This document shows, one piece after another, positions 1 through 13,339 of a stretch of DNA of 64,000 nt. The stretch spans positions 1,124,545-1,188,544 of the forward strand of contig KL647291.1 in NCBI GenBank assembly GCA_000727475.1. The letters run 5' to 3'. The notes beneath the pieces are model-generated. The model saw only the letters and a program-made list of their open reading frames with translations. It was not told the origin of the DNA and made no database searches. The stretch's first letter is position 1; every line of letters begins with the position of its first letter. Source of the stretch: Sarcocystis neurona (lineage: Eukaryota; Apicomplexa; Conoidasida; Eucoccidiorida; Sarcocystidae). Made by a program: the position numbers and the translations under genes.

Positions 1-157
1 CAGCATCAAAAACGCTAGTGCACAGGAGCACCCTAGATCCCAATTTCATGTGCTACACAAGTTGAAACAAATTTGTTCCTTATATCCTTTGTACAAGGCC
101 AACATCGGCTTGCTCTACACGTGAGACCAAGAGGTGACGAGTTTTGTGCTATTTCAG

Positions 158-2178
158 ACCACAAGCGCAACACTCGGCGACAATATACTCAGTATACAGT
201 GGACGGAGACGAAAGCGCATCACCTGTTTCACCGCCGCCGAATACTTAAATGCGATCCTAGAAACTAAAGAGTCACTGTGTGCCGGCTGCAACGGCGTAC
301 CTTCTGAGTACCCCTTTGTGTGCAGGCGAGATTTCCGTGTACTCGAAAAAAGTGAGCACGCATTGATTTCTACTTCGCATAGGTATGTTAAGAGTCGGTA
401 ACTGTTCCCTTGTGCGCTGTACGTTTTACTTCTATGTGGTCGCGTTTTGAGTCCGATACATTTTAAAATTTCTTAGGCGTTGCGGTGACGTATTAAACAT
501 TTGCAATTGCGACATAGTTGCTTAGAAGACGCTGAATTCAACTGTCACTTTCCGCTCACAAGTGACTTTGCGTACTGTCGCACAGTTGGGAATACTGGAC
601 TGCAAGGAAAGACGCAGAAAATGTGGGAAATTTTCATGTGCATGTGTGCATGTTACCGTTCTTCACTTGCTGTGCTCGGTCGTGGAAGGGTCGCGTCCCG
701 CTGCATGCAGCCCGACCCTCCGGGCTGGCGTCCGCACGGTTTCCGGTGAAACTGTGTTCTGCAGACGTAATTAGTCTTTGTCTAACGTATTCTCGGTAAC
801 ACATTTCACACACTAGTTGCATTTTTTGAGCGCCTGCACAATTTCGGGTAATGCTGTCCATTCGTTATTCTGCACAGATACTACTGTCTCATCCGTCTTG
901 ACATGGGTACCATTGGCGACATCGAGAGTTAAATCCTCTCACCGCTTCCTTCCTTGCAACGCATGTCTCTCCTCAAGGCCACCTATTATGTCTAACGTGA
1001 AGAACTGCCTTTTTCAGACGGTTGATCTGCGGACTTCTCGCCATCCCCATCCTCTCTAAACAGAGCTTTCTGTTCGTCCTTGCGGACGGGAAGCTGAAAT
1101 CACAGCTTCAACTGAACAGTCCACTCCAGGTAGTTTGCTTGTCACCCGTGTTTGCTTGGGAGGTTCCACAGGTGAGCGGTCCTCTCACACAGTCGGTTAG
1201 ACACCAAAAGATGCAAACGAGAGCATGTGTATCCCCGTGCACAGGTGTGCACATGTTCAAGTGGGAACCCAATGGCCTCGCACCCACCAGACACTTCTCT
1301 TTAGTAACGCTCTAGATACCTTCCTGGATATCTATATTTATACACGCATATATGACCGTATGCGTGTAGAGTTGTGCTACACATGTGCGTAGGCTTGTAT
1401 AGATGTTTGTATATGTGAAAGTCTATCCGTGCACATACCGTGGCTGGCTCTGCGTTACTGGCTGGCTAAGGACGCCTACAAGTTCTGCTCTTGAAGTTAA
1501 CCATTCTGAAGATCTCTGCATTTTACGATTAGGGTACACGCGTTGCTGCGAAAATACTTAAATGTGTAAGTATGTACAAAATTATGGATATGCATATGTG
1601 CAAACGCGCATCCGTGTACGTTCCCGGGCGTGCCTGCAGAACCACTAGAGGTTTTCTAAGGCGTGTTGCTCAAGTATCTGGAATGGTAACCTGCACGTAT
1701 GGACAGAAAGGCTCTGCCAGCGTGTGTTACGGGACATGAATGACGGAAACTCGAACTACTCATATGTACATATATGTACCTATGGAGAGATACTGAGACA
1801 CACATAGGTAGGTTGGTGTACACGTATGAATGTAGACAGATAGATATAGATGGGCGGGTATACGTAGGTAGATCTAGGTGGATAGTAGATAGATCTAGGT
1901 GGATAGATATAGGTGAGTATAGATAGAACAGTAGGCGGATATTCAGATTTCTACCAGCACGTGGATGCATCGCACAAATGCAAAAGTGTCAAGCTCGTCT
2001 ACAAAAGGCCGAACTGACGAGCGTCTGCGTGCTTCACATGAGTGCGAATATCAACAGATGCTCCTGGAGGTATATGCAGTGTACGTACACCGCAGGGCAG
2101 ACGCATCTAAGGGTGCATAAATATGTTGCATCCGTCTACTACGTGCGTCACCATCTGACACCCCTTCTACACAGTTAG
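158..2178 (+). CDS. unassigned multi-exon gene, 5' end outside window
   Basis: I do not recognise this protein. Three exons are supported by splice signals and compatible phase: 158-382 (acceptor TTTCAG, donor AG|GTATGT), 518-745 (acceptor CATAG, donor CCG|GTGAAA) and 1018-1171 (acceptor TTTTTCAG, donor CACAG|GTGAGC). The first two junctions are both phase 2 and join without a stop. A possible last exon, 2080-2178, starts in phase 0 after ATATGCAG and ends at TAG. The first two exons are fairly Cys-rich (CAGCNG, CRRDF, SCLEDAEFNC); the third holds a hydrophobic stretch (ICGLLAIPIL, SFLFVLADG). The region lacks CAG repeats and large TA arrays. The start codon lies upstream of base 1. The second donor and the terminal exon are the weakest parts. 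The next gene starts about 425 bases further on, same strand. Confidence 0.42.
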
Positions 2179-2603
2179 GCTTCCCCTATATTTTAAGAAG
2201 ATGGCAAAAGCTCTAAGGATTCGACTCCCGTAGAATGACTATCCGTAGGCTGCCACACACGTGTCTCTGCAATATTCGGTGTTCGTACGGTGTATGTACA
2301 GCACACGACACTGCGCAGTACAGTGTACACCCACTCTATTGTTCGCATCAGTGGTGTCCGAGTCTTCCCCCGTATTCCAGTTGCTCTCTCTTTCTTTGCC
2401 TTCAACGTGCACGCCTATGTTTGTCGACATCCGTGATGCCGTCATATCACACGCGTAGGTGCGGATGTATCTCGGCGCGCATCTGCATCGCCCTCCTTCC
2501 TATGGAGTATTTGTGCCGTTTTATGCGTCTTCGCCATTGCTAGGTGCCCTTTTCTTTCTGCGTGACATCCCTAAGACTCTCAACCGCGACTTGCCTCTGC
2601 AAG
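2179..2603 (+). other. intergenic / 5' region of the MYND gene
   Basis: This stretch has no convincing exon. It presumably holds the 3' end of the preceding gene and the promoter and leader of the MYND gene. I see no clear promoter motif; short open frames on both strands here lack splice support and look like chance. Confidence 0.3.
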
Positions 2604-5600
2604 ATGTCGCTCACTGAAGTGAAGCACAAGAAGTTCACCTACGTGTTGATCCCGGCGTGCATGGACGATGCAGTGGAAGAGCGGCAGTACGAGGGCAAGG
2701 AAGAAGGTTTTCAGCAGACGTTGAAGAATCATTTTAGCAGAGAGCAGCTTTTGCAGAGAGAGAAAGAGAAGTTCAAAGATGATCTCAGTCAAAAAGCAAA
2801 GGGGAAACTTACGGACGACCAGCTCTCTGCTCTGGCAGGAGGAGAACATAGCTACCAGGTAGCACTTGCGTAAGAAAATTCCGAGTTTTTTTCGAACTAT
2901 TATTCCGACGAAATTTCTTCGTGGCACTTGCAGAAAAACGTGTCTCATGTTGATGAGTATGAGTCTTGCCCCACCTGTCGAGCTGCGACACCCACCCCAC
3001 GCCTGCTAACCGTTTATTCGTCGCGCGGTTTTCTGTTACTTCTCGAACGCTAACATGTGCTTCTTCGTGCCCATCCAACACCTGTGTGTAGAAACAAATG
3101 TACAAAAGAGTATACTGCAGAGAAGCCAGTGCTCCCAGATTCCTACTCTCGTCAATACTTTGCTTTCAGCAAGTCCTCGTTAAGAAAATATCCCGATTTA
3201 CGAAGTGTGTAGCCTTTCTCCTACCTCGTTGGCGACGGCTGCCCGTAGCACACTACTAATAATACTCTCGTGCTGCCGCTGTAGCTGCTGCGGGTGTTGA
3301 GACTACTGCCTGCGACTGCTATGCTAGTGCTGTCGACACTCTTGCTATGATTGCCACAGCTGCGTCTACGATTTCTCTGGCGCGTAAGGCCGGATATGTC
3401 GAGCCTGCTCAATAGGGCCACTACTCGAGTTTCTTGCTGCACAGTTTTTACCTTTTTTTCCTGCTCCTGCGACGCTTACAACTTCTGTACCATTACTTTC
3501 AAAAATACCACTCCTCTGCTACTGGCGCTCGTCTTGCTATCCGTCTCTCTCCTCGGTTGTGTTTCGTCCGTCTCCTCGCGTTGCTGACAGAAAGGCACAT
3601 CACTCTCTAGACGCATTTTCTTGCAGCTGCCTTTTCTCCACAAAAATGCTTCCACGGCTACTATCGTTCTCCAAGTTCTGCGCAGCATGTGACGTCCTCC
3701 CCACGACAACAACAACTAATAATACTACTATACTACTGCTACACCAAATGTCTGTGTGGCTGTAACTGCGCGGAAAGACGTGGACGCGCGTATAGAGCCT
3801 CCACACACAACAACGTGTGGGAGTGCGGCACCGCTCAGTTGGACCTCCGCGCTGCAGCGATCTGCAAAACGTGGTTCCCGCCCACGCAGAAATATGCCGC
3901 TTCTGCGTCTGTGCGTTAATCTTGTGAACACCGTGGGATGCATGTTTTCCTTCTTAACAGACCCAAATGACAACGGCTGTCTGTACATTGATAGAATTTT
4001 CTGCTTTCCATATCTTTTATGTTCGGTGCAGCGACATACCGACTGCTGAGGAGATCTATGATGCGACGTCCTCCTGAGACAAATGTGGGGTAGAGAAGTC
4101 TACAGGAATCACGCGTGTAGTCATACGTAGGGGTGGGCACTTCTCGGCTTCCGCGCTGTGCTGCTTTATTATGGGGCGAACGGATGTATAGTGGCGGAAG
4201 ACAAGCGTTACGGTTGCAGGGGAGGATGTACACACACAATTGTATGCACGTATACGCATAAATACGCAGGGGTAGGTGTCCTGTTTTCTTCTTAGCATTC
4301 CACTACAGATATCGCAGTCTGGAGTGTGTATATTGTAGCACGTTACTCGGAGGCACAAGTAGCGATAGGGTGAGTTTCCGCGACCACAGCAGGTAAATTG
4401 GACATCTGTGCGCCTGCCTGTAGCGCGCCCTCAATCATTCACATACATATATATTTGCGTATATTTGTCTCTCTTTCGTGTCCGTATGTAATTTTGTGTG
4501 TGTATATGCATGTGTATATATATGTATAATTCTCCCTGTCACAATCTTTTTCCCTGTTTCCCTCACTCTAAATGTATGCGTATATGCGCAGTACGTGTAA
4601 ATAAACGTATGTAAAATTAATATCTATCTATGTATCTACCTATATATATATACATACATACGTGTGTGTCTATTTCACTTTCTCCCGTACACGTGTGCGT
4701 TCGCATTTGCAGATAGTGCCGCTGGAACTTCCTTCTAAGACGAATGGTTTCCTAGCAACAAATGCGTATATCGACAGCATCGGCAGAGTAAAGGAGCTTC
4801 CTTGTAACGCGAGAGCTTCGCGAGTCTGTTCTACAGGTAAACAAAGGAGATTTTCGTAGAAGGAAGAGGAAACACGACAGGGAAGAAGTTTCCTTCGAAA
4901 AGAAGGAAACGTCTGCAGAGGAAGCACAACAAGAAAGAAGCTTCTTTCTGGAAGAAAGGAAGGCAAAATTGGGAATTAGCTGTGCTACAAGGTAGAAAGG
5001 CTTCAAAGAGTTGCGAAAGGGAGAAGTTTTGAAGCGCAGGAAGCGCAAGGGAAATTGAGGACGCGTTAAGAATTCGTGAAGAGGAAAGACGGGGGACCGT
5101 AAGCGACAGAGGGCGTTCCTTCAGCGAGACTAGGAAATATGGAAAGGCAGCGTTTTACTCAAAGAAAAGAAAGGTAAGTGAGTCGCTATGTATTCCAACG
5201 TTAACATGAAGAAGAATAAAAAGACTCAATACGTAGCATTTCTTCGGGGAGAATCGAAGCGAGCGAGTGGGAGAAGAAAAGAAAGGAGGAGGGAAAAGAG
5301 AAGAGGAAGATGAAGAGGAAGGATAAGAAAAAGAAGAAGAATTTGAGCAGGTCCCAATAATTTGTGAGATCGAGCCGGAAAAAAGTGTTTTACAGAAGAA
5401 TGACGTTCTAGATGTGTTTCAACAGAAGAGAATACCAGGAGGAAGCAGCTGATAAAAAAAACTGAGCGGGGAAATGAAGCTGGCCAGTCAAAAGACACAC
5501 ACGCGTGTAACGTGGCACGTTTTGCTCAACTTTCTACCCCGTTCTCCTCTCTGTTGTCCTCTCACACTTCTTCGCAGTCACCAGCCAACACGGCTGCCAC

Positions 5601-8600
5601 TACGAATAATACTGCAACTGCCGTCTGTAATATAAATATGTACATATATATGTGTATGTATGTGCAGACGCACGAATAGTATATTGTATGTATACACGCA
5701 TATATATATATATATATGTATACGTGACAGCTGTCACTTCTAGCCGCCGCCTTATACGGCTGCAGTTACAAGTGAAGAGGAAGGAAGAGAAGAGAAGGAA
5801 AGAAGAAGAAGAAAAGCGTGTATAAATGCGGATACGGGTTAACTTATTCACCGACATGTATAAAAAAAAATATATATATATATACATATACAAGTTCGGA
5901 AGGGGGTGCATGTATTCACAGAGATATATATATGTATATACCCAAGTTCGGATGGGAATGGAAGTGCTCGCAGGTGTATAGATATAAATATGTATACCCA
6001 AGTATACCGATGCCCCAATATAAATGGCAACAATCCACGCGCAGTTGTACAGTTCCACGTAAAATATAAATTTCCTTATTTGTGCGTGAGTCATATACTC
6101 TATTTCTATATTCGATGTCTATTTGTATGTATAAGTGTATAGGCATCTACGTGATACGTTTAGGGATAGACACATATTTATATATATATATATATATATA
6201 TACATATACGTGCACACCCCTATACGTGAATACACTGTGAGCAAATTCCGTCTATGTGTCTCTCTGTGTATCTATATCTATATCTATATATATTATGTGT
6301 ATGTATAAACACATATATATATATAAATGTATATATATATATATATATGGATGTGTGGAGTTTTGCCGGGATACTCAAAAAAAAATGAATCTGTGTGTTG
6401 CGTTTTAGATATACGTGGCGACTGCTTTTTGTCGAAGACGTTCGACGATGAAGAGGAATTTCGTCGGGTAGATTTAACGAAAGCAGATTATGAACAACTT
6501 CTGCAACATCCGCCAGAGGCGAAGGGAAGGTCAGAACATCCGCAAAACGCTCCACCGCTTTTTGCTTGTGCCAGGACACATATATCTAGATTTCCTCCTC
6601 GTAAAATAAGACCTGCAGAACAAGGAGAACACAAGAGACAAAATTTCTACAGCTTCTTCACATACACGTCGAAACACAGGTGTTTCCACATGTGTGTATA
6701 TACATATGTTTATATGCTTCTACACCCACCTCAATGTAGTCTTATATATGTGTAATGCTTTTATACACATATCTGCACACATACATATATGTGTATATAT
6801 ATATATATGTATATATACGATGCTTATATAGTCGTATGCCCACAAGCGTATACATATATATGTATATGATACTTATATGTGCGTATGTGCACAAGTGTAT
6901 ATATATATATATATATATATATACGTGATGCTTATATATACATGTGTGCCGATCTATATATATATATATATTAATGTGATGCCTATATACGTGTGTGCAC
7001 AAGTATGCGTACACATATATATGTATATATATATTTTATTGATATGGTAAGGAGGCGATGGATGGGGGCTGCGGGTGAGTCTCATTTCCTACAAAACCAC
7101 TTACACGACCTGTCATCTATATATGTTCTATATGACACCGTATGCGTAGACACGTGTTAACGAGCACATATATACGCGTATATACATACGCAGTATGTGT
7201 AGAAACATGTTACTTAATATATATATATATATCTATGATTATACGTCAGCTGCGGTGTTAATAAATATATATATATATGTGTGTATGCAGTATGTGTAGA
7301 AACATGTTAACTAATCCGTATGTGTGTACATATATATATGTATATATCTGCGCTTATACATCTGCTGACGTGTACGCATGGTGCCACCTTGGGAAGAATC
7401 AATATCCATCTATGTGTGGGTAGAGACACGTAAAAAAGTACGTGTGTGGACACACGACTACGTGTACCAAATTCGACATATATATGTATGTAACTAAGTG
7501 CATATAGATAGACATAGATAGAGTTATGGGATATGTGTAGAAACATGTTAACCAGTACATACATATCGATAATTATGGATACGTCAGATCACACGTGAGC
7601 GTGTTGCCACCTAAGGAAGACTGTACGTCTATCCGTGTACGTTGCGTATATCTGTTTTGTGTGTAGGAACTTGTGTTCTTACCCCAAAATACACCTCATA
7701 CGATAATACACATCTACGCATGTGAAATATACGTGATCAATAAATACTATTTATATATATATTATCACACGTGCGTTTTTACATGTGTGCGTGATGCCAC
7801 CTGCTAGGAAGAAGGCTCAAGGTAGCGTCCTGTGTGTACGCGTTGGTAGATAGAGAGAGATGAGGACCACCTGTAAAGAATGTACATATATATATACAGG
7901 AGGCGTTATAAAAAGTGTCCAGGTGTGTGCGTGTGTGTGTAGGGTATGCGTGACTCCTGCAAGAGTGAGTGAAACGGTTTTACTCAGTATTTCAACAGCT
8001 GAGGTGATACGCTGGCTGCCGATCAGGTGGTCGGGCGGGTAGAACTTCGTTTAGTTTGCTGCGTCGTCCCGCCGACGCCGTTCTTCGTATGCGGCTAGAG
8101 AGACCTGAATTCCGCCGGTGGCGTGTGGGGTGTACGTACGTCTATGAATTTCGCGTGTGTGCGTGCGGTGTAGGGACACCCGCCTTTAAGCGAAGTGGTG
8201 TAAAACTTGCGCGACGTGCGTTGCCGTGGACAGACCCAACACGTGTACCAGTGACCTGGGGTGTGTACGTACACCTGAAGTATCCACGACCCTACACGTG
8301 ACCTGGGGTGTGTACGTACACCTGAACTGGCGCAGTGCTCCTGCGTCGGCACCCGATCTCCCGTGTGGCACTCACATACGCAAAAATCTGCGATGTGATA
8401 GTGTGACCCTCCCGTGTCTCTCCGTCTGCTGTCTCTTCTTAGTCGAGATATACTTGTATGAAGGAAAAGGATATTTGTTTTGAGAGTCATTTCCTCACCA
8501 AAGCTGGCGACTACACAAAAATAGGGCTGTCGACGTCCTTGGAAAATTCTCCCTCTTTTTCACGTGTGTGTACATACATATATATTGTTGAAGCCGTACA

Positions 8601-11600
8601 ACGCAGGTGGAGCTGAGAGAGACAGCAATGGCTTAAAAAAACGAACAGCAAAAGAGGAAGAAAGCATTCTCATCATCCTTCGATAAGTGTCTTTAAAAAA
8701 AAAACTAGATGTTAATTTGTTATGCAATGTCCTCGAGGGCACGTTTCTGCGAACAAAGGAAGATCACGTGAAGGTAATAAAAGTGTGAGGCGAAGAGAAA
8801 CCGTACAACGCGTTCATGCCGAAGACTGCTCAAAAGAGCGCTGAAACTTGTGGCTGTAGACTTCAGCTAGATGTGGATATATATATATATATATACATAT
8901 GTATATATATATATACAAACAACTGCACAATAGCACGTGTATCTATATATATTTCAGCAGCCTCTATAGATGTGTACATATATATTTCATATATTAGTAT
9001 ATATGTGTATCCGCAGAATGGGAGTCAAGTGTGCATGTGTGTTCATATAGCTCAATACATCTATACTATTATACGCAGATATATGCATATATATATATAT
9101 ATATATGCCTCCTGCTGTCGAACAGGTATTCCTGTTATGCGTGTGCGTGCGTGTATGCCTGCAAGTTTACGTGTGCGCACGACTATTGATGCGGGTATGT
9201 TTATATGTAGAGAGAGAACCGTACTTATTGTATACCTACATATATATATATAGGTATTTGTGTGTACATCTGTGTGAACTATTGAGATGTGAAGTTGTCT
9301 TTGCTAGTGGGCGGATTTTTCAATTTTTGCAGGTGGAGTGAGACAGCGGCCCTGAACGAGCTCTTGACGCAACAGCAGCAGCAGCAGGCGAGTGCTGCTG
9401 CTCCAGTTTCTGCTGAGAACGGTGAGGCCGTTGTGTTGCTGTTCGCATGCAGCGAAAGCAGCTGCAGCAGAACGTTGACAGCACATCAGCAGGATATTCA
9501 AAATGGACGACATTGGCGACAGACAGCAGCAGACTAAGCAGCAGTAGCAGCAGAAGAAAGGCAGCGGTAGCACGACAGCAGGAGGAACAGCAGCAGCAGA
9601 AGGAGGACAGCCGTAGCACCGTCGCAGGAGAAGCAGGGGCAGCAGGAGGGGGGCAGCGCTAGCACCGTCGCAGGAGAAGCAGCAGCAGCAGCGTCGCCCA
9701 GCAGGATGTGTCAGCGACACCAGCAACAGAGCAGAGAGCAGCTGCAGCACCACGGCCCGAAGAAGCAGCAGCAGTGGAGTAGCAACAGAAAAGTTGAAAC
9801 GGTACGCGCACAACAACAGACCGTCGTTGGCAGCAGCGGCACAGGCAGGGACAGCAACTTAACGGCACCGCGGCAACCCGAAGCCACAGCAGCAGCGAGA
9901 AAGGAGAGAGCAGCAGGGTCGGCAGCGGGTGCCCCACGTCAGTAGCCAACAGCAGCAGTCGCTGCAGAACGGCGTTCCTAGCAGGTGATACGCTAAGAAA
10001 CTTCAACAGCAAGAACCTACCCCCCATATCCCTTGCTGCGCAAGGACGCAGGGGCACTAGAAGGAGGCGCTGGGATTGACATGTATCTTCTCAATATCTC
10101 TACGCCACACGTCTCTGCATGCGCTCGGCTTCTCGTGTGCATACATGTGAGAAGCTGGAAGTGTGCGTGCCTGTGTGTGTAGACGTATCTATATATAAAT
10201 AGAGAGAGAGAAGAAAGGGCACAGGTGTACAGTAGCGCAGGGACTTTTCATTTCCGCAGGTCGAGAAAGAGAAGTTCACCGATGCAGCACACATATCGTC
10301 GCAGTTGTGGTGCATACGCCTAGACGTATATACACGCGTAGGTTTCTTGAAAACGAACAAAAGTTGGATAGAGAGAAAGAGAGAAAGCAGACACGGGGAG
10401 AGACAAGCGGCGTGGGAGTTGTTCGAGAGGGCGACCGCGGTGCAGGAAGATTTGGCATCATCTTCTTGAGACTTGTAAACATTCTTTTCCCACAAGAAGA
10501 GAGAGTTGGTGGATATTCACTTGTGTGCAGACGAACGTAGATAAAGAGAAACAGACCTACACGAAGATATTTTCTCTCCTTCCCTGCGAGACGGAGAGGT
10601 GTCCGAGGACAACGGGGACGGCAGCGTGGAGAATGTGGCTGCGAGCGAAGAGAGTCAGCTGCAAGTCTGCCTGGCCGCCAGCTTTCCTGTTTATTTTATC
10701 TTTCAGGCGAAATGAGGAAACGAGGAGGCATGCTCGAGTGCAGTTAACTCTCTTCGCGTATATTTATACGTACACGTCTATGACACGTTGGTAGTAGCTG
10801 CTGCTCTTTGGCCAGAAGAATCCTCCCCCGCGCGATTGCTCTGTGCGGCGCGATTCATTGAGCACCTGCTTTTTCTTCTGCTGCCGCAACTGCTTCTCCT
10901 TCTGCTGTCCCCCCTGCTTCTCTGTCTGCTGCCCCACCTGCTGCTCTTTCCGCTGCTCCAGCTGCTTCTCCTTCTGGTGTCCCACGTGCTTCTCGTTCTG
11001 CTGCAGCGACTCCTGCTCTTTTTCTGCTAGACTGGCTGCTTCTGCTTCTGTGCGGCTCCTGCTTCGGCTGTTTCTCGGACGTTTGCTGCCGGTGCTCGTG
11101 CTGCTACTGCTTCTTAGAGTGTTGGTGCGGTTGACTCTCTTGCTGCTGTCGCTGCTGCTGCGGGTGATGTGCGCAGCCTCTGTGCGGAAGTGTCACAACT
11201 GCGACGAGAGGGAGCGCACGGAGGAAGGCAATGGCAAAGTGAGGAGAAAGAGCAAAAAAAGCAATTCCCCTCTTTGGTGTCGATCTTCTTCATCTCCAAT
11301 GGACGCGTTTCTTCCCTCTCTTTCACTTTGTAGAGACAGAAGAACTGCTGATGCTGCTGCTGCTGCTGTGACAGCACTGACGCTCCTGCCATTGCGTGCG
11401 CACCCGCTGGTTGATCACCTGCTGCTGCCGCCTACATGTGCTGGACTGCAGAGCAAAACGCGCTCGACAACACGGGCAGTATAAACACATACCCACACAT
11501 ATACGTGTATTCATTTGTGCGTGTATCGATGCATGCATGAATGTGTGTGTGGATGTGCCTGTGTATGTACGCGTCTATGTATGTATCTGTGTATTTATGT

Positions 11601-13339
11601 ATCTATCTATCTGTGTATCCATGAGTGTATGAATCTACGTATGTACGTATGCCTCTGTATATGTACGTATGTATGTATGTATATATCGATGTGTGTAAGT
11701 ATCTATGTATGTATGTATCTATGTATGTATGTCTCCACATTTGTATGTGTATATGTATGTATATATGTATGTGTACATCCTTGTATGTATATATGCATGC
11801 ATGCGTGCAAGGGTGTATGTATATCTGCATGTAGGTGTACATGAATGTATGTATGTATGTATATATGTATGCGTGTGTGTATACGTGTATATTTGTATAG
11901 TGCTGTATCGTATAGGTATGTATATACATATATATATGTATATATATATATATATATACCTATACGCATTCATTTGTAATTGTATACCCACGGCACGTGA
12001 GTATGCAGAACAGGTAGATTTCTTTGTATGCGTGTGTGAGTAAATTCGTAGAGATGAGATGTAATGCGCACAGACGCGAAAAAACGCAGACGGCAAGACG
12101 TAGACACGGTTTCATAGACGTATCTCTCGCTTAATAGATTTCTCAAATACACGTGTGAATATACGTGTATGTGAACAGGTGTGTGTTTGAAGACTTTTTT
12201 TTGTGTAACTAGTTTATCGCGATGCACCTGACTCATACAAGTATACGAACGCATGTGGAGGTATGCATGTGGAACGACGAAAGAAGGAACGCTCATATAC
12301 CTGTTTATTTATTTACTTATAAAAATTATTCTTTAATAATATTTCTACAGCACTCACATATATATTGTGAGATATACCTACATCGGTTTCTCTAAAAAAA
12401 ATGTACCTGATGAGACATCCGGCTGGGAGAGTTAATAGTTTGTGCGTGTACCACAGAAGCATACGCCATTTCACACAGAAGGATGACCTACAACAGTATA
12501 CATATATATATAAAGAGAGAGACAGAGAGACAGATATATAGATACATATATATAGATATATATATATAGGGGTACGTCTACTTGTCACTAGCTCTGTGTG
12601 TCGAGTTGAATACTGCGAAGGGTGACCTACAACTATGTGTATCTCTATTTATACATGTGTATGTATCTGTATGTGTATGGCTACAAGTACGTGTCATCTT
12701 GCTCTGTACGTCCACTTGAATATTGCGTAGTGAAGAAGTACGTGTGTGTGTACAGCTCTAAATATGCGTGCACGTGTATGTACGTCCGTCCCTGTCTCCC
12801 GATAGATATATTCATCTGCATATGCGCAGCTACACGTCCATGTGCATGTGTGTATACGTACATGTACACCTCTACTTGGAGTGGCCCGTGAGTGGATTTC
12901 TCGCGTTTACCCAGCAGCACCTACGCACATCTGTATACATATATATATACATATAAATGTATATATACATACAAATTGATTCGTCTAGTAAGTGACACGT
13001 AGCAGTGTAAAACCGTCGAGTGTATATGTTAGGATTCACAACGCATGTTGACAAATTCAAGGTGCAATATACTTGCTGTTCCTATGCGTTGTTGTGGCTG
13101 CTGCTACGTTGCTGTTGCTGATGCTGTGTCACTGTCCCGCTGATGCTCTGCCGCTGTGTCGCTGCTGCCCTGACGTTGGTGCTGCTGCTGTGCCTTTGCT
13201 GCTGCTACTGGTGTGGGTTATTTGCTAGGCGAAACTGCTGCTGAAGCGTTGCGGGGGCTGCGGCAGCACATACTACTGCAGTGTTGCTTGTCAGAAGGCT
13301 GACTGGCCTTACCACAAATTTACGTGCAAGAAACGCTGA
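2604..13339 (+). CDS. MYND-type zinc finger protein (six exons, 253 aa)
   Basis: Exons 2604-2858, 4713-4836, 6409-6529, 9333-9421, 11177-11238 and 13229-13339 join in phase at every junction (phases 0,1,2,1,0) and give 762 nt including TGA. All introns are GT-AG. ATG 2604 (GCAAGATGTCG) opens the conserved N-terminus MSLTEVKHKKFTYVLIPAC. The middle holds DIRGDCFLSKTFDDEEEF, which resembles a conserved apicomplexan MYND protein as I remember it. The C-terminus is a MYND finger: KCHNC in exon 5, then CGGC, YYCSVACQ and HKFTC in exon 6, so seven Cys and one His ligand two zinc ions. The finger ends three residues before the stop. Exon 4 carries a short Gln/Ala run (QQQQQQASAAAP). MYND domains are usually protein-protein modules; the role here is unknown. 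Most of the 10.7 kb is intron filled with TA, CAG/CTG and TATG repeats. Confidence 0.9.
4440..7830. repeat. TA/TATG-rich repeat block in MYND introns 2 and 3
   Basis: Clusters of (TA)n and (TATG)n, for example 5699-5720, 6178-6203 and 6897-6922, interrupted only by exons 2 and 3. From about 7140 to 7830 a diverged longer unit is visible: TGTGTAGAAACATGTTA recurs near 7196, 7297 and 7534, and GCCACCT followed by GGAAGA recurs near 7382, 7600 and 7797. Open frames here encode Tyr/Ile runs and are repeat artefacts. Confidence 0.7.
8251..8326. repeat. two-copy 29-bp direct repeat, 47-bp spacing, palindromic core
   Basis: Two identical 29-bp copies start at 8251 and 8298 (GTGACCTGGGGTG ... CACCTGAA). 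Each contains the perfect 12-bp palindrome GTGTACGTACAC. It lies in MYND intron 3. Confidence 0.85.
9362..9960. repeat. CAG-rich tract in MYND exon 4 and intron 4
   Basis: Dense imperfect CAG/GCA/AGC repeats on the + strand. Only the first few units (before the donor at 9422) are in the predicted exon; the rest is intronic. A complementary CTG-rich tract at about 10850-11160 lies in the same intron and could pair with it in the transcript. Confidence 0.75.
11560..11965. repeat. GTAT/ATGT tetranucleotide array
   Basis: Long degenerate (TGTA)n array ending in (TA)n at 11938-11957, inside MYND intron 5. It opens long meaningless Tyr/Ile/Cys frames on both strands. Confidence 0.7.

Noticed and set aside
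11515..12096. Long Tyr/Ile/Cys frames on both strands
   Set aside because: They are translations of TGTA/TATA arrays. Many similar frames elsewhere (5.6-7 kb, 25.3-26 kb, 28-29.2 kb, 39.4 kb, 59 kb) were dropped for the same reason.
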